A DNA stretch of 64,000 nucleotides from Dorea_D hominis. GTDB lineage: Bacteria > Bacillota > Clostridia > Lachnospirales > Lachnospiraceae. The stretch lies in the NCBI RefSeq assembly GCF_014287705.1, contig NZ_JACOOY010000005.1, positions 62,001 to 126,000 on the forward strand, given 5' to 3'. The position numbers and the translations under genes were made by a program. Within the stretch, counting starts at the first letter, position 1; each line of letters begins with the position of its first letter. Positions 8,668 through 16,022 of the stretch are shown here, piece after piece. The notes beneath the pieces were generated by a model. The model searched no databases and was not told where the DNA came from. It saw nothing but the letters and a program-made list of their open reading frames with translations.

Positions 8668-9675
8668 ATGGTAAAAGTAGGTATTATGGGAGCCGGAAGT
8701 TGGGGAACTGCACTGGCACTTTTGCTTCATTCCAACGGACATGAAGTGACAGTATGGTCGATCAGTGAAGAGGAAGTGCAGATGCTTTCGGAAAAGAGAG
8801 AACATGAATCAAAACTTCCGGGTGTTAAGATTCCGGAGGATATGATCTTTACTTCCGATATGGAGTCTGCGATCAAAGGAAAAGATTTTCTTGTTCTTGC
8901 GGTTCCGTCTAAATTTACAAGAAGCACGGCACGGAGTATGAAACCGTATGTTGCAGATGGACAGATTATTGTCGATGTTGCAAAGGGTATTGAGGAAGAT
9001 ACGCTGATGACGCTGTCACAGCAGATCGAGGAAGAAATCCCGCAGGCGGATGTGGCAGTTTTATCCGGACCGAGTCATGCAGAAGAAGTTGGACGCGGAC
9101 TTCCGACAGCAGTCGTAATCGGGGCAAAGACAGAAGAGACAGCCGCTTATCTGCAGGATAAGTTTATGAATAAAGTATTCCGTGTGTATATCAGTCCGGA
9201 TATGCTGGGTATGGAGCTGGGAGGTTCTCTGAAAAATGTAATCGCTCTGGCTGCAGGTATTGCAGATGGACTTGGCTATGGCGATAATACAAAAGCTGCG
9301 CTTATTACAAGAGGAATTGCTGAGATTGCCCGGCTTGGTGTAAAAATGGGCGGAAGTATCGAGAGTTTTACAGGCCTTACCGGAATCGGTGATCTGATCG
9401 TAACCTGTGCCAGTGTACACAGCCGTAACCGTAAGGCGGGCTATCTGATGGGCCAGGGAATGTCCATGCAGGAAGCGATGGATGAAGTGAAGATGGTAGT
9501 TGAAGGTGTATACTCAGCGAAAGCTGCTGCAAAGCTTGGAAAGAAATACGATGTGGCACTTCCAATCGTTAATAAAGTGAATGAAGTGCTGTTTGAAGGA
9601 AAAGATCCGAGAGAAGCAGTAGATGAACTGATGCTACGTGACAGCAAAACAGAACATATGACATTAAAATGGTAA
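8668..9675 (+). CDS. gpsA: NAD(P)-dependent glycerol-3-phosphate dehydrogenase
   Basis: GpsA reduces dihydroxyacetone phosphate to sn-glycerol 3-phosphate in the cytosol for phospholipid synthesis. The product has 335 residues. GIMGAGSWGTALA is the nucleotide-binding glycine motif, LSGPSHAEEVGRGLPT is the conserved central motif, and the catalytic lysine lies in GGSLKNVIALAAG. The frame is open upstream to 8629, but the ATG at 8668 is preceded by a perfect AGGAGGAGG and gives the usual N-terminus, so it is chosen. It is the last gene of the DUF512-der-plsY-gpsA unit. Confidence 0.96.
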   Translation: MVKVGIMGAGSWGTALALLLHSNGHEVTVWSISEEEVQMLSEKREHESKLPGVKIPEDMIFTSDMESAIKGKDFLVLAVPSKFTRSTARSMKPYVADGQIIVDVAKGIEEDTLMTLSQQIEEEIPQADVAVLSGPSHAEEVGRGLPTAVVIGAKTEETAAYLQDKFMNKVFRVYISPDMLGMELGGSLKNVIALAAGIADGLGYGDNTKAALITRGIAEIARLGVKMGGSIESFTGLTGIGDLIVTCASVHSRNRKAGYLMGQGMSMQEAMDEVKMVVEGVYSAKAAAKLGKKYDVALPIVNKVNEVLFEGKDPREAVDELMLRDSKTEHMTLKW

Positions 9676-9692
9676 AAATATAAATATGACAT

Positions 9693-9743
9693 TTGTTGCG
9701 AAGAGCCACTTGATTGTATGTGTCAAGTGGCTCTTCGCAACAA
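9693..9743 (+). terminator. Long perfect hairpin after gpsA
   Basis: Two 21-base arms (9693-9713 and 9723-9743) are exact inverted copies around a 9-base loop. The position just after the gpsA stop suggests transcription termination or 3'-end protection. There is no good T run after the stem, so it is not a textbook terminator. The length and perfection are unusual for this window. Confidence 0.6.
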
Positions 9744-9847
9744 TATATGTAAATACTCTGTAGAAAACAGAGAAAAATACCGATATAATAGAGTTAAGTT
9801 AATAGCAGTGGTTGAAAACGGCTGGCTGAAGTATCATAGGGGAACTT

Positions 9848-10333
9848 ATGGACGAGAGTAGAGGAAAAAGTATCAATGTAAACCTGAAACTGGAACTGCA
9901 GTACGGAGAAAGAAATTGCTTCCTGGAAGGAAACTTTCAAATAAGAACGGACAAAGAAAATGGCTTTATTATCCGGGAAGATTACAGACAGAGTATCAGA
10001 AAAGAATTACAAGGATTAGGATTCCCATCCAGTGCCTGTGGCACGATTTATCTGGAAGAGGGGATCTTTTATTTTATCCAGAAACAAAAACGACAGATCA
10101 GCATTACAAAAGAACTGTATCCGGCTGTGGCGGAAAAATACAGCACGAATGCAGCAAATGTAGAGAGGAATATAAGGACAACAATTGAAAAAGTCTGGAC
10201 GAGAGGAAATTTACAGAGACTGGATGACTTTGGCAGTGGGATGATCGAGTATAAGACAGGACGGCCGACAAACGGAACCGTCATTCATACACTGGCAAGA
10301 AAAGTGCAGGAGTCATCCGTGCAAGGTCGATAA
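9848..10333 (+). CDS. Receiver-less Spo0A C-terminal-domain protein
   Basis: A 161-residue protein whose C-terminal ~115 residues align with the DNA-binding domain of the sporulation master regulator Spo0A. The block ITKELYPAVAEKYST corresponds to Spo0A ITKVLYPDIAKKFNT; VERNIRTTIEKVWTRGNL corresponds to VERAIRHAIEVAWSRGNI (the recognition-helix region); and TGRPTNGTVIHTLARKV matches the KPTNSEFIAMVADKL end. The first ~42 residues are not a phospho-receiver domain and lack the aspartate pocket. It could therefore bind Spo0A boxes or related sites without phosphorylation control, or act as a sporulation regulator of its own. AGGGGA precedes the ATG. It lies two genes upstream of spoIVA. Domain identity rests on remembered Spo0A sequence and is strong; function is inference. 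Confidence 0.82.
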   Translation: MDESRGKSINVNLKLELQYGERNCFLEGNFQIRTDKENGFIIREDYRQSIRKELQGLGFPSSACGTIYLEEGIFYFIQKQKRQISITKELYPAVAEKYSTNAANVERNIRTTIEKVWTRGNLQRLDDFGSGMIEYKTGRPTNGTVIHTLARKVQESSVQGR

Positions 10334-10419
10334 AGGTCGATAAACAGGTGGAAAAAACGAATACTTTCAGGAAATGAATGTGCTATGTTTAAAACAAAAA
10401 CAGATGGGGGAGTAAATTT

Positions 10420-10833
10420 ATGGCTTTAGCACATCAATTTATAGTAAGGGGAATGAAAGAAGAATTATTGATTCCGTCGGAACAAGAGTATATTTTTGTA
10501 TCGGATCACCTGATGCGGTATATTCAGGATAGTATGAGATGGATTCATACAAGCTGGAATGACCAGATCGAGCTGGAAGGATTCCCGGACGAGGGATTCG
10601 CTGTAATCACGGAAATGGAAGTAGAGCGGATACTGGAGATCATACGACCGTGGAAGGCATTGTTTCTTGCGTCGCCGGAAAATTTCTGCCTGACGATACA
10701 GGAAGATTCGGATATCTGTTACCGGGAAGTACCGGTGACAAGACGGGAAGTTATAGAAGAGATGGAAGGATGGATCGGGATCTGCGATCTTGCATTAAAA
10801 CAACACAGCCAGCTTGTTTATCAGGGACTGTGA
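10420..10833 (+). CDS. Uncharacterised 137-residue protein upstream of spoIVA
   Basis: I do not recognise this family. The product is soluble and acidic, without signal peptide, membrane segment or cysteine cluster, and is probably mixed alpha/beta (IPSEQEYIFVSDHLMRYIQDSM, ITEMEVERILEIIRPWKALFL). A strong GATGGGGGAG precedes the ATG, and codon use matches neighbours, so it is very likely a real gene. It sits between the Spo0A-C-like gene and spoIVA in the same direction (86 and 83 bases away), which hints at a sporulation role, but no motif supports a specific one. Confidence 0.7.
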   Translation: MALAHQFIVRGMKEELLIPSEQEYIFVSDHLMRYIQDSMRWIHTSWNDQIELEGFPDEGFAVITEMEVERILEIIRPWKALFLASPENFCLTIQEDSDICYREVPVTRREVIEEMEGWIGICDLALKQHSQLVYQGL

Positions 10834-10857
10834 AAACAAAAAAACAAAGAGAAACGT

Positions 10858-10888
10858 GTTCTAAACGGATGTGTTGGCGGCATAAACT
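10858..10888 (+). promoter_or_regulatory. Possible sigma-E promoter of spoIVA
   Basis: CATAAACT (10881-10888) is close to the sigma-E -10 consensus CATAcAnT. A weak -35-like GTTCTAAA lies 15 bases upstream. spoIVA is sigma-E dependent in Bacillus and clostridia. The -35 match is poor. Confidence 0.4.
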
Positions 10889-10916
10889 GTTATCAGCATA
10901 ACAAGGGGGTATTCAT

Positions 10917-12389
10917 ATGGACACGTTTCAGATGTACGAGGATATAAAAGCAAGAACGAACGGAGAAATCTATATAGGTGTGGTCGGACCTGTGCGGACC
11001 GGAAAATCTACATTTATCAAGAGATTTATGGATGTGCTGGTGCTGCCTTATATGGAGGATGAGCATGCAAAGGCACGGACAAGAGATGAATTGCCACAGT
11101 CCGGTTCCGGAAAAACAATTATGACAACCGAACCGAAATTCGTTCCAAAGGAAGCGGCAGTCATTCATTTGCAGGAAGACCTGAACCTGAAACTCCGGCT
11201 GATCGACTGTGTAGGCTATATGGTAAACGGGGCAACGGGGCATCTGGAAGAAAATGCACAACGGATGGTGAAGACTCCCTGGTTTGAAGAAGAGATCCCG
11301 TTTACACATGCAGCGGAAGTGGGCACAAGAAAAGTGATCCATGAGCATGCGACGATCGGGATTGTAGTAACAACAGATGGAACAATCACAGAAATAGATA
11401 GAGAGGCATATCTGGAAGCAGAACGAAAGACGATCATGGAATTACAGAACATTGGCAAGCCGTTTGTTGTATTGGTAAATTCAAAGAAACCATATGCAAA
11501 AGAGGCGCAGGAAACAGCCGAGTGGCTGGAAGAAACTTATGGTGTCCGTGCGCTGACTGTGAACTGTGAAAAGTTAAAACCGGAGGATATTACAAAAATC
11601 ATGGAGACAGTTCTCTATGAATTTCCAGTTTCAGAAATCGAATTTTTTGTCCCGAAATGGGTGGAGATGTTGCCGGCGGATCATGAGATCCGGAAAGAAG
11701 TAATCAGCTATGTCCGAAAAATTCTTGATATGTACGGTCGGATACAGGACGTGGCAGGAAAAGTGCCGGAATGGGACAGCAGTTACATAGATCGTGTACA
11801 TATACGGAATATTGAGACAGACACAGGCCGCATACAAATACAGATCGACGTTGGCGAGAGTTATTATTATGAGTGGATGACGTCTCTTACAGGAACACCG
11901 ATCCGTGGTCAGTATGAACTGATCGATGCAATGCGAAAGCTTACGAAGCTGAAAGAAGAATATGAAGGAATCCGGGATGCGCTTGCGTCTGTACGGATGC
12001 GTGGGTATGGCATGGTGAGTCCAAGGAAAGAAGAAATCGAACTGGATGAGCCGGAACTGATCCGGCAGGGAAATAAATTCGGTGTAAAGATCCACACGCA
12101 GGCGCCATCGATCCATCTGATCCGAGCCAATGTGGAGACGGAGATCGCGCCGATCGTTGGAAATGAGCAGCAGGCACAGGATCTTCTGAAATATCTGAAA
12201 GAGCAGTCTGAAGAAAAAGAAGGCATCTGGGAGACAAATATTTTCGGAAAATCAGTAGAAGAGCTCGTAATGGACGGCATGCGCGGGAAAATGGCGGCGA
12301 TCAACGAAAAGAGTCAGGAAAAACTACAGGATACAATGAAGAAGATCGTAAATGACAGCAATGGCGGAATGGTCTGTATTATAATTTAA
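10917..12389 (+). CDS. spoIVA: Stage IV sporulation protein A, coat-basement ATPase
   Basis: SpoIVA is made in the mother cell, hydrolyses ATP and polymerises on the forespore surface as the base layer of the spore coat. The 490 residues match the family length. A Walker A motif GPVRTGKS (residues 24-31) lies in a TRAFAC-type NTPase domain, followed by a switch-like region (LIDCVGYMVNGATG). The middle and C-terminal domains end with the short hydrophobic tail GGMVCIII that is typical of SpoIVA and needed for membrane localisation through SpoVM in Bacillus. AAGGGGG precedes the ATG. Its presence is good evidence that the organism forms spores. Confidence 0.97.
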   Translation: MDTFQMYEDIKARTNGEIYIGVVGPVRTGKSTFIKRFMDVLVLPYMEDEHAKARTRDELPQSGSGKTIMTTEPKFVPKEAAVIHLQEDLNLKLRLIDCVGYMVNGATGHLEENAQRMVKTPWFEEEIPFTHAAEVGTRKVIHEHATIGIVVTTDGTITEIDREAYLEAERKTIMELQNIGKPFVVLVNSKKPYAKEAQETAEWLEETYGVRALTVNCEKLKPEDITKIMETVLYEFPVSEIEFFVPKWVEMLPADHEIRKEVISYVRKILDMYGRIQDVAGKVPEWDSSYIDRVHIRNIETDTGRIQIQIDVGESYYYEWMTSLTGTPIRGQYELIDAMRKLTKLKEEYEGIRDALASVRMRGYGMVSPRKEEIELDEPELIRQGNKFGVKIHTQAPSIHLIRANVETEIAPIVGNEQQAQDLLKYLKEQSEEKEGIWETNIFGKSVEELVMDGMRGKMAAINEKSQEKLQDTMKKIVNDSNGGMVCIII

Positions 12390-12464
12390 GGATTGCATTC
12401 TTGTATCAAAAGCGTTAAAATTCTACTATATGGACAACAGAAAGAGGTTTTATGGAGGTACGAT

Positions 12465-12935
12465 ATGAAAGTAGCAATTTTAACTGCAAATACGCAGGTA
12501 TATAAAGAACAGGAAGAAGATAAAGGCGGAAAGGTTATCCGCAAGATTGTGGAAGAAGCAGGACAGCATGTGATCTTTGCAAAAGCACTTCCTGTAGATA
12601 AGAAGGTATTATCTACAGTTATGCAGAGAATGGCAGATGGTAATATGGCAGACATTATCTTGACAACAGGCGGAGCCGGATGCGCAGCGGGAGATGTTAC
12701 ACCGGAAGCAACAACAGAGATTCTTGACAGACCAGTACCGGGGATTCCGGAAGCAATCCGTATGCACTTGATGCATCTGACAAAACGTTCTATGTTAAAC
12801 CGTGGTGTTGCCGGATTCAGAGGTAATACACTGATCGTGAACCTTCCGGGAAAAGCAGGTGCAGCCAAAGAGTCTCTGGAATATATTCTTCCAGAAATCG
12901 TTCATGCAGCAGAATTAGGTCAGAAAGAGAATTAG
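12465..12935 (+). CDS. MogA/MoaB-type molybdopterin-binding-fold protein
   Basis: A 156-residue single-domain protein of the MoCF_biosynth (Mog/MoaB) fold. The motif TTGGAGCAAGDVTPEAT corresponds to the MogA TTGGTG-DVTP active site, and GIPEAIR and NLPGKAGAAKESL match later motifs. In MogA this fold adenylylates molybdopterin. No other molybdenum-cofactor gene is in the window, so a true role in cofactor synthesis is not certain. The ATG at 12465 has TATGGAGG at proper distance; an upstream alternative in the same frame at 12393 lacks a ribosome binding site. rnhA starts 7 bases after its stop, so the two are probably co-transcribed. Confidence 0.8.
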   Translation: MKVAILTANTQVYKEQEEDKGGKVIRKIVEEAGQHVIFAKALPVDKKVLSTVMQRMADGNMADIILTTGGAGCAAGDVTPEATTEILDRPVPGIPEAIRMHLMHLTKRSMLNRGVAGFRGNTLIVNLPGKAGAAKESLEYILPEIVHAAELGQKEN

Positions 12936-12942
12936 GAATCAT

Positions 12943-13416
12943 ATGCAGGTAAAGATATATACAGACGGTGCGGCGAGGGGAAACCCGGACGGACCGGGAG
13001 GATATGGAGCAGTGCTTGAGTATGTAGATCCGAAAGGAACACTGCATACGAAAGAACTGTCACAGGGATATAAAAAGACAACGAATAACCGGATGGAATT
13101 AATGGCAGTGATCGTGGCACTGGAAGCGTTAAACAGACCGTGCGAGGTGGAATTATATTCGGATTCCAAGTATGTTGTAGATGCTTTTAACCAGCATTGG
13201 ATTGACAGCTGGCTGAAGAAGGGATGGAAGCGCGGCAAGAATGAGCCGGTGAAGAATGCAGATCTCTGGAAACGTCTGTTGAAAGCAAAAGAACCTCACC
13301 AGGTTACATTTATCTGGGTGAAGGGACATGACGGACACCCGCAGAATGAACGGTGCGACACACTTGCCACAACTGCGGCAGATGGAAATGACCTGATTGA
13401 TGATACGATCCAGTAG
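12943..13416 (+). CDS. rnhA: Ribonuclease HI
   Basis: RNase HI cleaves the RNA strand of RNA-DNA hybrids. The 157 residues have the standard type 1 layout: IYTDGAARGNPDGPGG with the first catalytic aspartate, NRMELMAV with the glutamate, YSDSKYVVDAF with the second aspartate, and NERCDTLA with the final aspartate. The basic handle region (WLKKGWKRGKNEPVKN) is also present, so this is the E. coli-like form. The start lies 7 bases downstream of the Mog-domain gene; the preceding AGAGAATTAGGA is a weak ribosome binding site inside that gene's end, which suggests translational coupling. Confidence 0.95.
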   Translation: MQVKIYTDGAARGNPDGPGGYGAVLEYVDPKGTLHTKELSQGYKKTTNNRMELMAVIVALEALNRPCEVELYSDSKYVVDAFNQHWIDSWLKKGWKRGKNEPVKNADLWKRLLKAKEPHQVTFIWVKGHDGHPQNERCDTLATTAADGNDLIDDTIQ

Positions 13417-13452
13417 ATATAGAAGTGTAAGTAAAACAAAGAAAAATTGATA

Positions 13453-13481
13453 TTGCAGTTCTGAAAGATATGTGTTATATT
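13453..13481 (+). promoter_or_regulatory. Promoter of the RNase P RNA gene
   Basis: TTGCAG (13453-13458), a 17-bp spacer and TATATT (13476-13481) with an extended TGT before the -10. Initiation near 13488-13491 agrees with the mature 5' end predicted from base pairing. Confidence 0.6.
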
Positions 13482-13490
13482 TATTAAATT

Positions 13491-13837
13491 GCAAGTAAGA
13501 CAGGTAATCGCGGCTGTCAGGACCGAAAGGGGACAGGCGAGGAAAGTCCGGGCTTCACAGGGCAGGATGCCGGATAACGTCCGGTGGAGGTGACTCCAAG
13601 GCAAGTGCAACAGAAATATACCGCCTGTGCATGCAGGTAAGGGTGGAATGGCAGTTTAAGAGACTACCGCTTCTCTGGTAACAGCGAAGGCAGATGTAAA
13701 CCCCATCCGAAGCAAGACCGGATAAAGACGATGTGGCGGCCCGTCACGTCTTAGGTAGGTCGCTTGAACCTGCCGGTAACGGCAGGTCTAGAAAGATGAT
13801 TACCCAACGACATAACTCGGCTTATCGTTTTGCTTGC
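13491..13837 (+). ncRNA. rnpB: RNase P RNA (M1-like, type A)
   Basis: The catalytic RNA of RNase P, which matures tRNA 5' ends. The 5' GCAAG and the 3' CTTGC form the closing P1 helix. Conserved core elements are readable: GAGGAAAGTCCGGGC in the 5' part (J3/4-P4 strand), GTGCAACAGAAA, AGAGACTACCGC, GAAGGCAGATGTAAACC, GCAAGACC, and the 3' core with CATAACTCGGCTTA. The length of about 347 nt is typical for a bacterial type A RNA. The last core element reads ATAACTCGGC rather than the common AGAACCCGGC, a minor variation. It has its own promoter and terminator. Confidence 0.95.
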
Positions 13838-13923
13838 ATATATTTATGAAACGATTTGAAAAATGTATTATAGATGATGCTATCCGTTCCAAGCTGATTT
13901 GGATTTTAGTTTGTCATCATAAT

Positions 13924-13952
13924 AAAAAGCAGCTCGATATGAGCTGCTTTTT
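13924..13952 (+). terminator. Bidirectional terminator between rnpB and pyrI
   Basis: A 12-bp perfect stem (AAAAAGCAGCTC and its complement) with a 5-base loop has A-tract and T-tract on either side, so it can end transcripts from rnpB (+) and from the convergent pyrBI operon (-). Confidence 0.85.
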
Positions 13953-14096
13953 ATGTTATGGCGACGAGGAAAACGCGTCATGCTTGATGATAGCATTGAC
14001 AACCGCTAATCAGCGAACAAAACTCGCAAAGCGTGTTTCGTCGCTGTGCCAGAATGATTCAAATAAGCTATTAATGTCAGCTTTACTTGTGTTAAA
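13953..14096. other. Intergenic structured element between rnpB and pyrI
   Basis: No credible gene. The stretch 13961-14044 can fold into a small multi-branch structure. An outer GCGACGA/TCGTCGC helix encloses two hairpins (ATGC/GCAT at 13980-13996 and GCGA/TCGC at 14013-14027). Its role is unknown. Confidence 0.4.
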
Positions 14097-14540
14097 TTAA
14101 CCGCGTCCGTGATATTTCTCTTCGCAGTAGAGACAGCGGTATACTTCTTTTTCTGGATCAGTCAGTACGAAGACATGATCCAGTCCCTGCTCGATAGAAG
14201 TAATGCAGCGCGGATTTTTACAGCGGATCACATTTGTGATCTTCTTCGGAAGATGAAGTGCTTTCTTGTCTACGATTTGTGAGTCTTTAATAATATTTAC
14301 TGTAATATTATGATCGATGAATCCGAGAATATCCAGATCCATAAAGTCGATCGGACACTCGATCTTCATAATATCTTTCTTGCCCATCTTACTGCTTTTC
14401 GCATTTTTGATAATAGCGACACAACAGTCCAGTTTGTCCAGGTGCAGATATTTATAAATATCCATGCTTCGTCCTGCCTGAATATGATCCAGAACAAAAC
14501 CTTCTTCGATTTTTCCAACACTTAATGTATTATTTAACAT
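14097..14540 (-). CDS. pyrI: Aspartate carbamoyltransferase regulatory subunit
   Basis: PyrI binds to PyrB trimers and carries nucleotide-effector sites for pyrimidine feedback control. The product has about 147 residues from the ATG at 14540. An N-terminal allosteric domain (GKIEEGFVLDHIQAGRS) is followed by a C-terminal zinc domain with four cysteines (RCKNPRC and YRCLYC). The frame extends 10 codons upstream to 14570, but the AAGGGAG ribosome binding site and the family start MLNNTLSVGKIEEG favour 14540. It lies 19 bases after the pyrB stop, so pyrBI is one operon and aspartate carbamoyltransferase here should be an allosteric, E. coli-like enzyme. Confidence 0.93.
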   Translation of the reverse strand: MLNNTLSVGKIEEGFVLDHIQAGRSMDIYKYLHLDKLDCCVAIIKNAKSSKMGKKDIMKIECPIDFMDLDILGFIDHNITVNIIKDSQIVDKKALHLPKKITNVIRCKNPRCITSIEQGLDHVFVLTDPEKEVYRCLYCEEKYHGRG

Positions 14541-14559
14541 GATTATGTATGCTCCCTTC

Positions 14560-15477
14560 TTATACTTCAATCTCTAACAATGTAAGGATCAGAGCCATAC
14601 GGATATAAACACCGTACTGTGCCTGTTTGAAATAAGCGGCTCTCGGATCATCATCTACTTCTACGGAGATTTCATTTACTCTTGGAAGAGGATGAAGGAC
14701 ATACATATCTTCCGGGGCAAGCTTCATCTTAGCGGCATCCAGAATATAAAAGTCTTTCATGCGTACATAATCTTCTTCGTTGAAGAAACGTTCTTTCTGT
14801 ACACGTGTCATGTAGAGAAGATCCAGTTTTGGAAGTGCATCTTCCAGACGTTCTACTTCCTCGTAAGGGATATTCTTCTTATCCAATACATCGGAACGGA
14901 TGTAGCCTGGAAGTTTTAATTCTTCCGGGGAAATAAGTACAAAACGGATACCTGGATATCTTACTAATGCATGGATCAGAGAGTGTACAGTACGTCCGAA
15001 TTTCAGATCGCCGCAGAGACCGATCGTCATATTATCCAGATGTCCTTTTAAAGAACGGATTGTAAGAAGATCAGCTAAAGTCTGGGTCGGATGCTGGTGT
15101 CCGCCGTCCCCGGCATTGATAACCGGGATACCGGAATGTTTGCATGCAACAGTTGCGGCACCTTCTTTTGGATGGCGCATTGCACAGATATCTGCATAGC
15201 AAGATATCATGCGGAGTGTATCGGAAACGCTTTCGCCTTTTGTGGCAGAGCTTGAATTAGCAGAAGAAAAACCTAGAACATTACCGCCAAGATTATACAT
15301 CGCTGCTTCATGACTTAAACGGGTACGTGTACTAGGTTCATAAAATAAAGTTGCCAGTGTCTTGCCTGCACAGGCATGTGCGTATTTCTCCGGGGTGGCT
15401 TCAATATCGTTCGCCAAATCCATCAGTTTATCAAGTTCTCCCACAGAAAAATCCAGTGGACTAATCAAATGTCTCAT
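14560..15477 (-). CDS. pyrB: Aspartate carbamoyltransferase catalytic subunit
   Basis: PyrB condenses carbamoyl phosphate and aspartate to carbamoyl aspartate, the committed step of pyrimidine synthesis. The 305 residues are of normal length. The carbamoyl-phosphate loop FYEPSTRTRLS, the HQHPTQTLAD motif (from GDGGHQHPTQ), the lysine/serine loop around SSATKGES, and the C-terminal HPLPRV are all visible. ACAGGAGG precedes the ATG closely. A promoter lies about 45 bases upstream, and a small inverted repeat sits in the short leader. No PyrR-type attenuator was seen. Confidence 0.96.
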   Translation of the reverse strand: MRHLISPLDFSVGELDKLMDLANDIEATPEKYAHACAGKTLATLFYEPSTRTRLSHEAAMYNLGGNVLGFSSANSSSATKGESVSDTLRMISCYADICAMRHPKEGAATVACKHSGIPVINAGDGGHQHPTQTLADLLTIRSLKGHLDNMTIGLCGDLKFGRTVHSLIHALVRYPGIRFVLISPEELKLPGYIRSDVLDKKNIPYEEVERLEDALPKLDLLYMTRVQKERFFNEEDYVRMKDFYILDAAKMKLAPEDMYVLHPLPRVNEISVEVDDDPRAAYFKQAQYGVYIRMALILTLLEIEV

Positions 15478-15492
15478 AAAAAACCTCCTGTT

Positions 15493-15513
15493 ATTTTCAA
15501 ATCTATTGAAAAT
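15493..15513 (-). repeat. Inverted repeat in the pyrB leader
   Basis: ATTTTCAA and TTGAAAAT (8-bp arms, 5-base spacer) lie between the pyrB promoter and its ribosome binding site. It could be a repressor operator or a weak leader hairpin; no family could be matched. Confidence 0.4.
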
Positions 15514-15522
15514 CTTTCATAC

Positions 15523-15551
15523 ATCATATAATAAATAAAAAGGTTTTTCAA
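15523..15551 (-). promoter_or_regulatory. Promoter of pyrBI
   Basis: On the minus strand: TTGAAA (15551-15546), a 17-bp spacer and TATGAT (15528-15523). The -35 box overlaps the end of the preceding membrane-protein gene. Confidence 0.6.
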
Positions 15552-15931
15552 TGTCTGCAGAGAATTTTTTCAAAGAATAATCCGGTGAAAAACCATAATG
15601 GTGCATAGTCCAGCCGGATTAGTCCGCGGATCTGGAAGCGTGCATGGCTGTAATTCCACGGACATGCATGGAAGTGCCTGAGGAGGCTTCCGGTCGTATA
15701 TTCTGTAAAGAAAATACAGACGGTGTAAAAGCACCCACGTACAAAGGCAGGAAAATGCTGGATCCGTCGGCAGATAGGAGAGAACAGGCATGCCATTCCG
15801 TAGATGGGGAACATCCAGATGGAAGTGTGTCCGGTTAATGTGTGGTTGTCTTTTTTCAGGGAACGAAGACCGGTATAGAGAATTTCGATACACCAGCCGA
15901 ACATTCCGCATTGGAGAAATTTTCGCTTCAT
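15548..15931 (-). CDS. Small membrane protein, putative ABC transporter permease (CmpB) family
   Basis: A 127-residue protein with about four hydrophobic segments. The C-terminal half TEYTTGSLLRHFHACPWNYS followed by DYAPLWFFTGLFFE matches the pattern of the small 'putative ABC transporter permease' family (ExxTG, WxYS, PLW). I recognise the pattern but cannot confirm it. Function is not known, and no ATPase partner is nearby. The minus-strand upstream sequence has no clear ribosome binding site, so the exact start is uncertain. The gene ends on top of the pyrB promoter. A second frame over nearly the same bases (15570-15971) lacks family features and was not called. Confidence 0.5.
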   Translation of the reverse strand: MKRKFLQCGMFGWCIEILYTGLRSLKKDNHTLTGHTSIWMFPIYGMACLFSPICRRIQHFPAFVRGCFYTVCIFFTEYTTGSLLRHFHACPWNYSHARFQIRGLIRLDYAPLWFFTGLFFEKILCRH

Positions 15932-16022
15932 GGAAGATAGTATAAGGAGGAAATGTAGATTTTATACGCAAAATGTATTATAATAATTGACGGTTTATGT
16001 AAAAAAGCGAGGAGAACAGACG

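Noticed and set aside
13640..13660. AGGGTGGAA resembling a T-box core
   Set aside because: It lies inside the RNase P RNA, not before an amino acid gene.
13834..14100. 88-codon open frame downstream of rnpB
   Set aside because: It begins inside the rnpB 3' end, crosses the bidirectional terminator, lacks a ribosome binding site and has no family features.
15570..15971. 133-codon minus-strand frame overlapping the CmpB-like gene
   Set aside because: The other frame has the membrane-protein pattern of a known family; this one does not.
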